Origin: Enterovibrio norvegicus FF-33 | GTDB lineage: Bacteria; Pseudomonadota; Gammaproteobacteria; Enterobacterales; Vibrionaceae | NCBI RefSeq assembly: GCF_000286835.2 | Contig: NZ_AJYD02000031.1 | Coordinates: forward strand, 47,161-111,160 | DNA length: 64,000 nucleotides | Direction of reading: 5' to 3' | Shown: positions 18,198-26,834 of the stretch, in pieces | Layout: each line of letters opens with the position of its first letter | How positions within the stretch are numbered: position 1 is the stretch's first letter | Made by a program: the position numbers and the translations under genes | Notes under the pieces: generated by a model | The model's input: only the letters and a program-made list of their open reading frames with translations | What the model was told of the DNA's origin: nothing | Database searches by the model: none

Positions 18198-18920
18198 GTG
18201 TCTACATCTAACGTACGTCGCATGCGACGCTGGGGTTTCCTTGCTTTTACTTTGACCATGGTTGTGCTGCTGGTCAAGCTGGGGATGTGGCAAATGTCCC
18301 GTGCGGCAGAAAAAGAGACGTTATTGAGTCAACTGTCAGAGCGTCAACAGCAACGGGTTACTCAAGTGTCATCCATTCCCTCAGACGCCAAAGGATTTGC
18401 CGTCGCACTCAATGGCACATTCGATGTGAATCGCAGTGTATTGCTTGATAACCAAACCCATCAAGGGCAAGTGGGATATCGCTGGATGATGCCGTTTTAT
18501 ACCGACAACAATTGGCTGTTGGTTGAGCTTGGGTGGATTCCCGCTCCACCAAGGCGTGAAGACCTTCCTGAATTACCAGAGGTAACAGGGCAGCATCAGG
18601 TCAAAGGCATTGTTGATTTACCGTCAAAGCGCATGGTGCTAGGCAATGAAACAGCCGCCGTGAGTTGGCCATTGCGGGTTCAATCCGTAGACATGGCGAT
18701 GATAGCCGAGGCGAGTGGATACACGGTATTGCCTTGGGTGATAAGAAGCGAGTCAATCATGGACGAAGCCGGTGAGACGATGAATTGGAACACTCTGCCT
18801 GTATGGGAGCCTGTTGTTATGAAGCCTGAGAAGCACTATGGCTATGCGATGCAATGGTTTGGTTTGGCATTCGTGGTGGCGATTGGTTTTGTGGTTTGGT
18901 GGAGGAAGGGACGCTTATGA
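18198..18920 (+). CDS. SURF1-family cytochrome oxidase assembly protein
   Basis: SURF1 (Shy1) proteins assist heme a insertion into subunit I. The 240 residues have an N-terminal helix (RWGFLAFTLTMVVLLVKLGMW), the SURF1 block LLDNQTHQGQVGYRWMMPF with VELGWIP, and a C-terminal helix AMQWFGLAFVVAIGFVVWW, giving the standard two-helix topology. The start is taken as GTG 18198, with AAGGTGAG seven bases upstream; the frame stays open further upstream. Its stop overlaps the next ATG (ATGA). Confidence 0.9.
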   Translation: MSTSNVRRMRRWGFLAFTLTMVVLLVKLGMWQMSRAAEKETLLSQLSERQQQRVTQVSSIPSDAKGFAVALNGTFDVNRSVLLDNQTHQGQVGYRWMMPFYTDNNWLLVELGWIPAPPRREDLPELPEVTGQHQVKGIVDLPSKRMVLGNETAAVSWPLRVQSVDMAMIAEASGYTVLPWVIRSESIMDEAGETMNWNTLPVWEPVVMKPEKHYGYAMQWFGLAFVVAIGFVVWWRKGRL

Positions 18921-19444
18921 ATGGAAAGAAAGCGCTGATCATGGTGGTGTTTATATTCGCATTGCCAGTATTGACCGCCAAGCTGGTGTTGGAAATGGGG
19001 TGGTTCAACAAGGGCGTCACCAATAACGGTGAGTTGCTAACACAGGAAGTACGTGCAGATTGGCTTGGGCACGACGGGCAATGGCGCCTTGTTTATTCCT
19101 TGCCGCAAACGTGCTCTGAGCAATGTGAAAGTGCGTTGTTTCAGTTAAAGCAAATTCCGGTGGCGGTGGGGCCTGAACGTAAACGCGTGGCAAGTATTTT
19201 ATTGGTCTCTGACGCGACAGCCGCGCAAGCGACTGAGAATGTCACCGAGCAGACCATTGACACTCAACAATATCAAACCATGTCATCACTGCCTTTTGCG
19301 GGTGAGGCGATTTACCTTGTCGATCCGCTGAACAATTTGATCATGGCTTACCCCATTCCCCAAGGAAAATCGGCTCAAATTACCCAAAGTAAAGGACTGC
19401 TGTCCGATCTGCGCAAACTGATGCGACTGTCGAAGGTGGGGTGA
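18917..19444 (+). CDS. Sco-like, membrane-anchored CxxxC protein of the oxidase locus
   Basis: The 175-residue protein has an N-terminal anchor (about 6-24) and a thioredoxin-like layout: DGQWRLVYSLPQTCSEQCES, then IYLVDPLNNLIMAYP and a C-terminal LLSDLRKLMRLSKV helix. CSEQC (CxxxC) and the IYLVDP strand recall Sco1/PrrC copper chaperones, but the conserved His expected shortly before that strand is not present (LPFAGEAIYLVDP). It starts inside the SURF1 stop, with GGAGGAAGG upstream, and is coupled to ctaA downstream. Copper delivery or CuA disulfide reduction is an inference. Confidence 0.72.
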   Translation: MNGKKALIMVVFIFALPVLTAKLVLEMGWFNKGVTNNGELLTQEVRADWLGHDGQWRLVYSLPQTCSEQCESALFQLKQIPVAVGPERKRVASILLVSDATAAQATENVTEQTIDTQQYQTMSSLPFAGEAIYLVDPLNNLIMAYPIPQGKSAQITQSKGLLSDLRKLMRLSKVG

Positions 19445-19446
19445 GG

Positions 19447-20571
19447 ATGGAAACAGAAAAACGCTATCTGGGACTGATTTATGGCGCACTGCTCTTGGCT
19501 GTGGTGGTGGTCGGGTTGGGCGCGTTTACACGCTTAACCGAAGCGGGATTAGGCTGTCCTGATTGGCCAGGATGTTATGGTTTTCTCACTGTCCCCGTAT
19601 CCCCTGAAAAAGTAGAACAGGCCACACAAGCATTCCCAAATGCGCCTGTTGAGGTGCACAAAGCGTGGAATGAAATGATCCACCGCTACGTGGCGGGAAC
19701 GTTGGGATTGGTGATTGCGGCAATCGCTTTATTCGCATGGCGCGGAAAAAGAAATGGACGAGGTCGTGTGTTGCCGACTGCGCTGCTCGGGGTAGTGATA
19801 TTTCAGGCCGCGCTGGGTATGTGGACAGTGACCATGAACCTGATGCCCATTGTTGTTATGGCGCATTTGCTGGGTGGTTTCACCACCGTGACATTGCTGT
19901 TCTTGCTGGCTGTGCTGGAAAGGCGGCGCGTGAATAACTTGGCGAGGGAGCCGGTGACGATCTCGCCAGAGTCATCGAATAACGCCAACATAGCAACGAT
20001 GGATAGCGTTGACCTTGAACCAGGCAAGCCAAGCCTGTCTGGCAAATTAAAGATGTTGACCGTGACGGCTTTGGTGGCCGTTATTATGCAGATTGCACTC
20101 GGTGGCTGGACGTCTGCCAATTATGCTGCGGTGGTGTGCACGCAACTCCCTATCTGTGAGGTGGATTGGGTGAGCGGATATGACAGCGCAGCATTTGATC
20201 CCATTAGTCCGACTAGCGAAACCTATCAATATGGCGTGCTCGGGTTTGAGCAGCGCGTAACCATTCATGCTACTCACCGAATTGGCGCCATAGTGGTCAC
20301 ACTGCTGGTGTTATTGCTAGCGATGGGTATACGCCGTCCATTGGGTAATACCTCGGCACTCTTGCTGGTCGGGGTTTTATTGCTACAAATTTCACTCGGC
20401 ATCACCAATATTGTCGCCTTGCTGCCATTGTCTGTGGCGGTGGCGCACAATCTGTGTGGTTTGCTCTTATTGTTGGTAATGGTGCGAACGACCGTGTTGG
20501 TCTTTTTTGCACAGCCCTCATCGGTGTCACAGACTTCGTTGGGGAAATCGGGGAGGTTGAGTCATGGCTAA
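19447..20571 (+). CDS. ctaA: Heme A synthase CtaA (COX15 family)
   Basis: CtaA oxidises the C8 methyl of heme O to make heme A. The 374 residues form eight hydrophobic segments in two related halves, with family motifs [30 protein letters not shown] and a second-half Cys pair ([12 protein letters not shown]) and [10 protein letters not shown]; the His in these motifs are heme ligands. ATG 19447 is chosen over GTG 19441 because AAGGTGGGG lies at the proper distance. It overlaps cyoE by 8 bases. Confidence 0.95.
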   Translation: METEKRYLGLIYGALLLAVVVVGLGAFTRLTEAGLGCPDWPGCYGFLTVPVSPEKVEQATQAFPNAPVEVHKAWNEMIHRYVAGTLGLVIAAIALFAWRGKRNGRGRVLPTALLGVVIFQAALGMWTVTMNLMPIVVMAHLLGGFTTVTLLFLLAVLERRRVNNLAREPVTISPESSNNANIATMDSVDLEPGKPSLSGKLKMLTVTALVAVIMQIALGGWTSANYAAVVCTQLPICEVDWVSGYDSAAFDPISPTSETYQYGVLGFEQRVTIHATHRIGAIVVTLLVLLLAMGIRRPLGNTSALLLVGVLLLQISLGITNIVALLPLSVAVAHNLCGLLLLLVMVRTTVLVFFAQPSSVSQTSLGKSGRLSHG

Positions 20572-21478
20572 AGTCTCGGTGCAATCGCTGGGCAACAGCG
20601 CGTCAATGGAATCTGCGCTGTGGCGCGATTATCTTGAATTAACCAAGCCTAAGGTGGTGGCCATGCTGCTGCTTACGGCCATGGTGGGCATGTGTTTAGC
20701 CGTTCCAGGATTGCCACCTGCGAAGGCGGTAATTTTAGGATTGTTGGGTATCGGTATGCAATCCGCTGCTGCAGCGGTGTTTAATCATGTGATTGACCAG
20801 CGTATAGACCGACAAATGCAGCGGACCATTCATCGACCTGTCGCTAAAGGGCGTGTGGGTACGATGCAGGCGTTGGCATTTGGTGGTGCACTCATGGTCG
20901 CCGGTTTTGCCTCATTGTGGGTGCTGAACTCTCTGGTGGCCTGGTTGACCTTCGCCAGTTTAATTGGCTATGCCTTGGTTTATACCGTGTGGCTTAAACA
21001 TGCCACGCCGCAAAATATTGTGATAGGTGGTTTGGCGGGCGCCATGCCGCCGCTGCTCGGGTGGGTTGCCGTCACCGGAACCTTAGATCCACATGCACTG
21101 TTGCTGGTGATGTTGGTGTTTACATGGACGCCACCGCACTTCTGGGCATTGGCAATCCATCGTCAGAAAGACTACGCCAAAGCGGGCGTGCCTATGCTGC
21201 CCGTAACCCATGGTGTTGAATATACCAAGACCATGATTTTGCTCTATACCTTGCTGCTGGTGGTTGTGGGCTTCTTGCCTTGGTTGTCAGGGATGAGTGG
21301 AGATATCTACTTAGTCGGTAGTCTGGCGCTCAACCTCGGATTTGTGTGGTACGCATGGCGACTCAAGTTTGCTGATCAGAAAGGGTTAGCGTGGCAAACC
21401 TTCAAGTTCTCAATCTGGCACATCTTTGGTTTGTTTGTCGCGCTGTTAGCTGACCATGCTTGGTATGCGCTAGCATAG
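20564..21478 (+). CDS. cyoE: Protoheme IX farnesyltransferase (heme O synthase)
   Basis: This UbiA-family membrane enzyme farnesylates heme B to heme O, the substrate of CtaA. The 304 residues contain [18 protein letters not shown] near the N-terminus, the prenyl-binding motif [15 protein letters not shown] and the second motif [15 protein letters not shown]. It starts within the end of ctaA, with GGGAGG upstream, so both heme steps are co-translated. It is also called ctaB. The caa3 oxidase upstream is the obvious client. Confidence 0.96.
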   Translation: MAKVSVQSLGNSASMESALWRDYLELTKPKVVAMLLLTAMVGMCLAVPGLPPAKAVILGLLGIGMQSAAAAVFNHVIDQRIDRQMQRTIHRPVAKGRVGTMQALAFGGALMVAGFASLWVLNSLVAWLTFASLIGYALVYTVWLKHATPQNIVIGGLAGAMPPLLGWVAVTGTLDPHALLLVMLVFTWTPPHFWALAIHRQKDYAKAGVPMLPVTHGVEYTKTMILLYTLLLVVVGFLPWLSGMSGDIYLVGSLALNLGFVWYAWRLKFADQKGLAWQTFKFSIWHIFGLFVALLADHAWYALA

Positions 21479-21508
21479 CGCTCTTGGTTTCGACATGAGC
21501 ACGCACGG

Positions 21509-22045
21509 ATGTCCCTCTCTCAGATTTACTTCTCTACGCCGCGACTTACTGTCGCGGCGATCACGCCTCAATCTGCTGCGATTGAGACGCTAGTTGGCGA
21601 ACTTACGCTTATTTTAACCCCTTCAGTCAAGCAACATCTTCCGCCTGATATTCAACCTGTTAATGATGAAAAAAGTGCCCGAAAGTGGCTGTTGAATGTC
21701 ATGGGCGAAAGTACGTTTGTGACGATTTTAGCGTCTGACTCGGGGGCGCTGATTGGCTTTTTTCTGCTGTACGAAGAAAAAGAGGCCAATGGTAAAAGCG
21801 CGATTCGGCTGGGGTATGCTGTTGGTGAGCACGCGCAAGGCCTAGGCTACGCCAGTGAAATGATCGCGGGGCTGGTGGCATGGTGTCGCGACAGTGGATT
21901 TATCGCTTCGCTATCCGGCGGTGCAGAAGCGAATAACTTGGCGTCCATTCGTGTACTAGAGAAAAATGGTTTTGTGCAGGAAAGCAATGCAGAGCACAAC
22001 GAGGGTGAACAACGCACCGTCTTTTTGTCGCGGACTTTCTGCTAG
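21509..22045 (+). CDS. GNAT-family N-acetyltransferase (RimJ/RimL-like)
   Basis: The 178-residue protein has the acetyl-CoA fold: STPRLTVAAITP at the start, a central strand FVTILASDSGALIGFFLLY, the coenzyme-A loop AQGLGYASEMIAGLVAWC and SIRVLEKNGFVQ. These features fit the RimJ/RimL group, which acetylates protein N-termini or small amines, but the substrate is unknown. It lies 30 bases after cyoE and just before dinF. No good ribosome site is visible. Confidence 0.82.
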   Translation: MSLSQIYFSTPRLTVAAITPQSAAIETLVGELTLILTPSVKQHLPPDIQPVNDEKSARKWLLNVMGESTFVTILASDSGALIGFFLLYEEKEANGKSAIRLGYAVGEHAQGLGYASEMIAGLVAWCRDSGFIASLSGGAEANNLASIRVLEKNGFVQESNAEHNEGEQRTVFLSRTFC

Positions 22046-22081
22046 TATTCGTTCATTCATTTTTAGCTGATTAGCAGGCCT

Positions 22082-23425
22082 ATGTTCTCGGCGCTTAAAC
22101 AAAAATCGCTGCACGTTCGTGTACTTTCGCTGGCATTTCCCATGGTGTTATCCAACATCACTGTACCTTTATTGGGGTTGGTGGATGCGGCGGTGATTGG
22201 CCATCTTGATCACGCTTGGTATCTCGGCGGTGTGGCGATTGGCAGCACCATGATTGCCGTGACGTTCTGGCTGTTGGGCTTTTTGCGTATGGCGACCACG
22301 GGGCTAACAGCGCAGGCTTGGGGCGCTGACGACAAAACCGGGCTGGCTAACGTGTTTTTGCAAGGCATCACATTGGCGTGGGTGCTGGCTTTGATTATTC
22401 TGGCTCTGCATCCTTTCATCTCCAATGCTGTATTTTCTTTTAGTGATGCCAGCGCCGAGGTAAAGCGTTATGCCGATGAGTACTTTTCGGTGCGCATTTG
22501 GAGTGCACCCGCAGCGCTAACCAATTTGGTGATCATGGGTTGGCTACTTGGCGCACAAAACGCGAAAAAGCCAATGATGCTGATTATTTTGGTCAATCTG
22601 GTCAACATCGTGCTCGATTTGCTGTTCGTGGTGGGTTTTGGCTGGAAAGTCGAAGGTGCAGCGGCGGCGAGTGTTATCGCCGACTATTCTGGCATGTTTT
22701 TGGGGCTGTATTTTGTTGCTCAAGTGTGGGCGAAATCGTCACTGCCGTCTCCGATAACGCAATGGAAAAAAGCCTCCGCTGGCATGAGCCGACTGGCGAA
22801 ACTTAATCGCGATATCTTCCTGCGCAGTCTTTGCCTGCAAATGGCATTTACCTTCATGACATTTCAGGGCGCGACACTGGGCGATGATGTGGTTGCTGCG
22901 AACGCGGTGTTGATGAATTTTCTGATGTTGGTGTCATTTGCCATGGATGGGTTTGCTTATGCCATGGAGGCAATGGTGGGCAAAGCGATTGGCGCAAGAA
23001 ACCGGCAAGAGTTATTGGGGACCCTCACCGCAACCACCTTCTGGAGTTTGATTATTTCCTTGATGATCACCTTGGCATTTTTGCTTGGTGGGCAATCCAT
23101 TGTTGGCGTGATTTCAGATATTCCTGCGGTGCGTGAGCAAGCGTATCTTTATTTGCCGTGGCTGATTGCTATGCCGTTGGTGTCCATGTGGTGCTTTTTG
23201 CTGGATGGCGTATTTATCGGTGCGACACGTGGGCGTGAAATGCGTAATACCATGTTCTTTGCCATGGCAGGCTTCTTTGTTATTTGGTGGTTACTGAGTG
23301 CAAATGGTAATCATGCCTTGTGGGCCGCGATGTTGGGATTCATGGCGTTGCGAGGGGTCACCTTGGGGATATTGTTTGCGTATCAATGGCGACGCGGGCA
23401 GTTTCTTTTATCAGCGCACTCATAA
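22082..23425 (+). CDS. dinF: MATE-family efflux transporter DinF
   Basis: DinF is a multidrug/toxin extrusion antiporter. The 447 residues have about twelve hydrophobic segments and closely match E. coli DinF in LSNITVPLLGLVDAAVIGHLD, TTGLTAQAWG, LNRDIFLRSLCLQ, MDGFAYAMEAMVGKAIGARN and LLDGVFIGATRGREMRN. In E. coli dinF follows lexA and is SOS-induced; here it is separated from lexA by the cox locus, and no CTG-N10-CAG box was found in the bases before it. A terminator follows. Confidence 0.93.
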   Translation: MFSALKQKSLHVRVLSLAFPMVLSNITVPLLGLVDAAVIGHLDHAWYLGGVAIGSTMIAVTFWLLGFLRMATTGLTAQAWGADDKTGLANVFLQGITLAWVLALIILALHPFISNAVFSFSDASAEVKRYADEYFSVRIWSAPAALTNLVIMGWLLGAQNAKKPMMLIILVNLVNIVLDLLFVVGFGWKVEGAAAASVIADYSGMFLGLYFVAQVWAKSSLPSPITQWKKASAGMSRLAKLNRDIFLRSLCLQMAFTFMTFQGATLGDDVVAANAVLMNFLMLVSFAMDGFAYAMEAMVGKAIGARNRQELLGTLTATTFWSLIISLMITLAFLLGGQSIVGVISDIPAVREQAYLYLPWLIAMPLVSMWCFLLDGVFIGATRGREMRNTMFFAMAGFFVIWWLLSANGNHALWAAMLGFMALRGVTLGILFAYQWRRGQFLLSAHS

Positions 23426-23482
23426 ATTTTCAGTGAGTTCATGAGCGATTGGCGCGCAGGTGTTTTCTGCTGCGTACAAAAC

Positions 23483-23508
23483 AAAAAAGGCTCCGAGGAG
23501 CCTTTTTA
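23483..23508. terminator. Bidirectional terminator between dinF and nfuA
   Basis: AAAAAGGCTCC and GGAGCCTTTTT form a perfect 11-base stem around GA, between convergent genes. Confidence 0.93.
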
Positions 23509-23534
23509 AAATGCATGGTGCAGTCAGGTGACGC

Positions 23535-24119
23535 TTAGTAGTAAGAGTGCTCACCTGCGGCGTGTTCAGTCACATCGCGTACCGCTGTCAACTCGCCACT
23601 AAATTCTTCTAACAGCTGCTTTTCAATGCCATCTTTTAACGTGACATCGACCATTGAGCAACCGTTACAGCCACCGCCAAATTGAATCACGGCAACACCA
23701 TCGTCTGTCAGTTCAATCAGGTTGATGTGACCACCGTGACCTGCAAGCTGAGGGTTGACCTGCGTTTGGATAACGTATTCCACGCGTTCTAGCAGCGTGG
23801 CGTCGTCAGACACTTTACGCATTTTTGCGTTTGGCGCTTTCAGGGTTAACTGAGAGCCCATCTTGTCAGTGACGAAGTCAATTTCTGCATCTTCAAGAAA
23901 TGGAAGGCTCAACTCATCCACATAAGCCATAAAGCCATTGAATTCGTATTTGGTGTCTGAGGCTTCAATGGCATCTTGTGGGCAGTATGACACGCCACAT
24001 TCCGCGCTTTGTGTGCCTGGATTGACCACGAATACGCGAATGCTAGTGCCTTCTGGTTGCTGCTCTAACAGTTTACCGAAATGGGTTTGTGCATTTTCTG
24101 AAATATTAATTTGCGACAC
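23535..24119 (-). CDS. nfuA: Fe-S biogenesis protein NfuA
   Basis: NfuA carries a 4Fe-4S cluster to apoproteins under oxidative or iron stress. The 194 residues comprise a degenerate A-type domain (1-95; [11 protein letters not shown] remains) and a C-terminal Nfu domain with the cluster-binding pair Cys151 and Cys154 in [15 protein letters not shown], close to Cys149/152 of E. coli. It sits downstream of and co-directional with comF, as in E. coli gntX-nfuA. Confidence 0.96.
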   Translation of the reverse strand: MSQINISENAQTHFGKLLEQQPEGTSIRVFVVNPGTQSAECGVSYCPQDAIEASDTKYEFNGFMAYVDELSLPFLEDAEIDFVTDKMGSQLTLKAPNAKMRKVSDDATLLERVEYVIQTQVNPQLAGHGGHINLIELTDDGVAVIQFGGGCNGCSMVDVTLKDGIEKQLLEEFSGELTAVRDVTEHAAGEHSYY

Positions 24120-24210
24120 GGCTTCTTACCTGACTATTCCGATATATTAATAACAGTTTACTCTTGTTTTTGTTCGCTATCACCCCCGAAGCTATATGGT
24201 TACTTTTTTA

Positions 24211-24885
24211 TCACTTCGGTGGGGTGCGGCAAAGACAATAGATGTCGATGTGTTTGACTCCTCGCGTGCGCAGCAGTCGACAGATTTCTGCGATGGTGGT
24301 GCCTGTTGTTACCACATCATCGACCAATGCGACACGCTCGGGGAGCGATCCCGTCATCGTAAAAGCTTCACGAAGATTGGAGAGACGAAATTGTCTGCTT
24401 AAACCTTGCTGCTGGCGAGTGGCACGGTTACGTTTTAAGACCTTGGACTCACATTGAACGCCAAGTTGCTTTGCCAATTCATTGGCGAGCACGGTGCTGT
24501 GATTAAACCCGCGCGCAATTCGACGTCGCCAATGCATAGGAACGGGCAAGATCACGGCGGCTGGGTCATCAATTTCTTGTGCCAGCAATGTCGCTAACGC
24601 TGGGGCAAGCCAATACTGGCCTTGATACTTAAAGCGGTGCAGCAATTTGTCGTAGGGAAAGGTATAGCCTCCGACGCAAATTAGTCGATCCCATGCCGGA
24701 GGGTTGTTTAGACAGCGTCCACAGCTTTCGGTGACATAGGGCGCAGGGAGGCCGCAATGCAGGCAACGTGGTACACGAGGGAAGCTCTCGTGACAGGATT
24801 CGCACCATGGATAGCGTCTGTTTTCGAGTGTGTGATGGCAAAGCTGACAGCGAAGTGGCAGGGCGCGTAAGATAGTGCGAAACAT
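24211..24885 (-). CDS. comF: ComF/GntX-family phosphoribosyltransferase-like protein
   Basis: ComF-type proteins are needed for uptake of transforming DNA in naturally competent bacteria; E. coli's homologue GntX (YhgH) supports use of DNA as a carbon source. The 224 residues start with a zinc-ribbon rich in CxxC pairs (CQLCHHTL, CESCHESF, CLHCGLPA, CGRC), followed by a PRTase domain with VALVDDVVTTGTT. ATG 24885 is used because the longer frame would run into bioH. It is divergent from bioH. Confidence 0.92.
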   Translation of the reverse strand: MFRTILRALPLRCQLCHHTLENRRYPWCESCHESFPRVPRCLHCGLPAPYVTESCGRCLNNPPAWDRLICVGGYTFPYDKLLHRFKYQGQYWLAPALATLLAQEIDDPAAVILPVPMHWRRRIARGFNHSTVLANELAKQLGVQCESKVLKRNRATRQQQGLSRQFRLSNLREAFTMTGSLPERVALVDDVVTTGTTIAEICRLLRTRGVKHIDIYCLCRTPPK

Positions 24886-24924
24886 AAATGTGTTGATGGC
24901 TCGAAACGAATTTAGGCAGTGTAA

Positions 24925-25725
24925 ATGACGACATCTCTTTACTGGCACACGGAAGGCCAGGGTTCCGATCTGATTCTCATTCACGGATGGGGAATGAACA
25001 GTGCGGTATGGCAAAACATTCTCCCCGCTCTCACTCCGCACTATCGCGTGCATTGTGTCGACCTTCCCGGTTATGGCTTCAGCCAGCCATCGGATGCTTT
25101 CTCTCTTGAAGAGATGGCACACTGCTTGCTTAATAATTCACCGCAGGAATCGATTTGGGCAGGTTGGTCTTTAGGGGGAATGGTTGCCACGCAAGCGGCG
25201 TTGATTGCCCCAGAACGAGTGAAAGGCTTAGTGACTATTGCCAGCTCACCGAGATTCTCTGCTGAACATGGATGGCGAGGGATTAAACCCGAGGTATTGC
25301 AAGCGTTTACCAAGCAATTGGCGGGAGATTTTAAGACAACCGTCGAGCGCTTTTTAGCGTTACAGGCAATGGGCAGTCCAACAGCAAGGCAAGATATTAA
25401 GTGGTTGAAGCAATCGGTGTTATCGCACCCTTGGCCACAGCCTGAGGCACTTGAAGCCGGACTTGGTATTCTTGCAAATGCTGATTTGAGACCGCACTTG
25501 CATGATATTTCAATGCCTTGGTTAAGGATGTACGGTCGGCTGGATGGCCTTGTGCCCGTTAAAGTGGCGCAAGAGCTTGATGTACTGGCTCCGCAGTCGC
25601 AGCGGCAAATTTTTGCCAATGCGTCGCATGCACCGTTTATCTCCGATCCTGCGCATTTTACGCAAGAGCTTCTGGCGTTTTGCGGACAATGTTTGCCGTC
25701 CTGTCAGAACAAAGTGACCAAATAA
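24925..25725 (+). CDS. bioH: Pimeloyl-[acyl-carrier protein] methyl ester esterase BioH
   Basis: BioH removes the methyl group from pimeloyl-ACP methyl ester, ending the disguised fatty-acid pathway to pimelate for biotin. The 266-residue alpha/beta hydrolase has the triad Ser82 (GWSLGG), Asp207 (GRLDGLVP) and His235 (ASHAPF), numbered exactly as in E. coli BioH. The start is ATG at 24925, 39 bases from the divergent comF start. Two unknown small genes follow it. Confidence 0.96.
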   Translation: MTTSLYWHTEGQGSDLILIHGWGMNSAVWQNILPALTPHYRVHCVDLPGYGFSQPSDAFSLEEMAHCLLNNSPQESIWAGWSLGGMVATQAALIAPERVKGLVTIASSPRFSAEHGWRGIKPEVLQAFTKQLAGDFKTTVERFLALQAMGSPTARQDIKWLKQSVLSHPWPQPEALEAGLGILANADLRPHLHDISMPWLRMYGRLDGLVPVKVAQELDVLAPQSQRQIFANASHAPFISDPAHFTQELLAFCGQCLPSCQNKVTK

Positions 25726-25805
25726 AGTGAAATACGACTAAATTTTAAACGTTAGTTGCCGATACTTTATACGTGTCACTTGCTATGGCATCAGGAGAGA
25801 CCATA

Positions 25806-26141
25806 ATGAATATAGGTAACGTTGGGCATTCTCAGTACACTTACGCTAAACCCTCACCGGTAAATCAAGAGGCGAAGGCTGCGCAAGTCGATCAAAAAGG
25901 GGATGCAAAACAGTCTTATGCGCAAGTCGCCAAAGGTGTAACGGACGTTAAGACTGTCAACCAGGCAACGGAAACCGAAGGCAAAGCACCCGCTTCGTCG
26001 GATGTTGAAGCTTTCACTTACGGGGCATTGGGTATGGACCACCCTGACGAAGTGAAAGTTAACGATGATGGGGCGTATACCGCCGGACAGGTTTTATCTG
26101 CCATCGGCACAATAGGTGGCATATTAGCCATCTTGGTATAG
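25806..26141 (+). CDS. Unknown small protein with C-terminal hydrophobic tail
   Basis: The 111-residue product is not recognised. Residues 1-85 are Gln/Lys/Ala-rich and look disordered, with a possible folded stretch DVEAFTYGALGMDHPDE. The last 20 residues are hydrophobic (VLSAIGTIGGILAILV), as in a tail anchor. ATG 25806 is chosen because CAGGAGAGACC precedes it. It lies 80 bases after bioH and shares its MNI start with the next gene. It may be a lineage-specific Vibrionaceae protein. Confidence 0.65.
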   Translation: MNIGNVGHSQYTYAKPSPVNQEAKAAQVDQKGDAKQSYAQVAKGVTDVKTVNQATETEGKAPASSDVEAFTYGALGMDHPDEVKVNDDGAYTAGQVLSAIGTIGGILAILV

Positions 26142-26171
26142 TTTCGCTGTAGAGATATAGCTTGCGCATTT

Positions 26172-26189
26172 CGCGGGGAAATTCCCGCG
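26172..26189 (+). other. GC-rich stem-loop between two unknown genes
   Basis: CGCGGG and CCCGCG pair around GAAATT, and a second small stem AAGGC-GGTT-GCCTT follows at 26199-26212. There is no T-run, so it is more likely an RNA processing or attenuation structure than a full terminator. Confidence 0.45.
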
Positions 26190-26239
26190 GTTTGCCCTAA
26201 GGCGGTTGCCTTCGGTCGATGTTGGGAGACAACATTGAC

Positions 26240-26713
26240 ATGAACATTTCGCCCGCTAACGTCAGCATCCCCGCTGTCGTACCGTCAGTCAACCCGCCAA
26301 CTGAGCAAGTTGCGCGGGACAATCGCGTGCGCGAAAAAATTGTCCCTCCTCGTCAACCCACGGCCAATGCTGAAGAACGAACTGTAAGCCAAGAAGAGAA
26401 GCAACTTCGCAAGCCTTCATGGGATCCTTCAGAGCACCCCACCTATACAGATTTGGCTCAAAACACCCGCCAATTTGATGGTGCGCAATTTGCGGCACAC
26501 GAAACCCTGAGCCAGCTTTCTTCGATGTTGTCGAGCGGCAGTTATGTGCCACAAGGTGAAAACGGTTATGCAATGCGACTCAAGTTGCCAAAAGAAGTCA
26601 TGGATAAGATTGATGCGTTGAAAGACTCTCAGCGCACAGGCGCTGTGGTCGCCATGCGCTATCAGCAATCATCCGTCGCTAACCTTCCTTCGGAAGTGCT
26701 GATTGTGATTTAA
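26240..26713 (+). CDS. Unknown soluble protein downstream of bioH
   Basis: The 157-residue product is not recognised. The first 75 residues are Pro/Glu/Gln-rich (EKIVPPRQPTANAEERTV) and probably disordered; the rest looks alpha-helical (FAAHETLSQLSSMLSSG, LPKEVMDKIDALKDSQ). No signal peptide, membrane segment or Cys is seen. ATG 26240 has GGGAGA about 11 bases upstream; ATG 26219 is an alternative without a ribosome site. It is followed by a bidirectional terminator shared with tex. Confidence 0.65.
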   Translation: MNISPANVSIPAVVPSVNPPTEQVARDNRVREKIVPPRQPTANAEERTVSQEEKQLRKPSWDPSEHPTYTDLAQNTRQFDGAQFAAHETLSQLSSMLSSGSYVPQGENGYAMRLKLPKEVMDKIDALKDSQRTGAVVAMRYQQSSVANLPSEVLIVI

Positions 26714-26761
26714 ACGAAAAGGCGCACGGACGAGGTACTTCTTTCCTGCATTGATATATAC

Positions 26762-26787
26762 AAAAACAGCGCCGAGGCGCTGTTTTT
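26762..26787. terminator. Bidirectional terminator between unknown gene and tex
   Basis: AAAAACAGCGCC and GGCGCTGTTTTT form a perfect 12-base stem around GA, between convergent genes. Confidence 0.93.
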
Positions 26788-26834
26788 AGTTTGATGAGAT
26801 AAAAAGAGAATCGCGAAAAAATACCGCAATAAGC

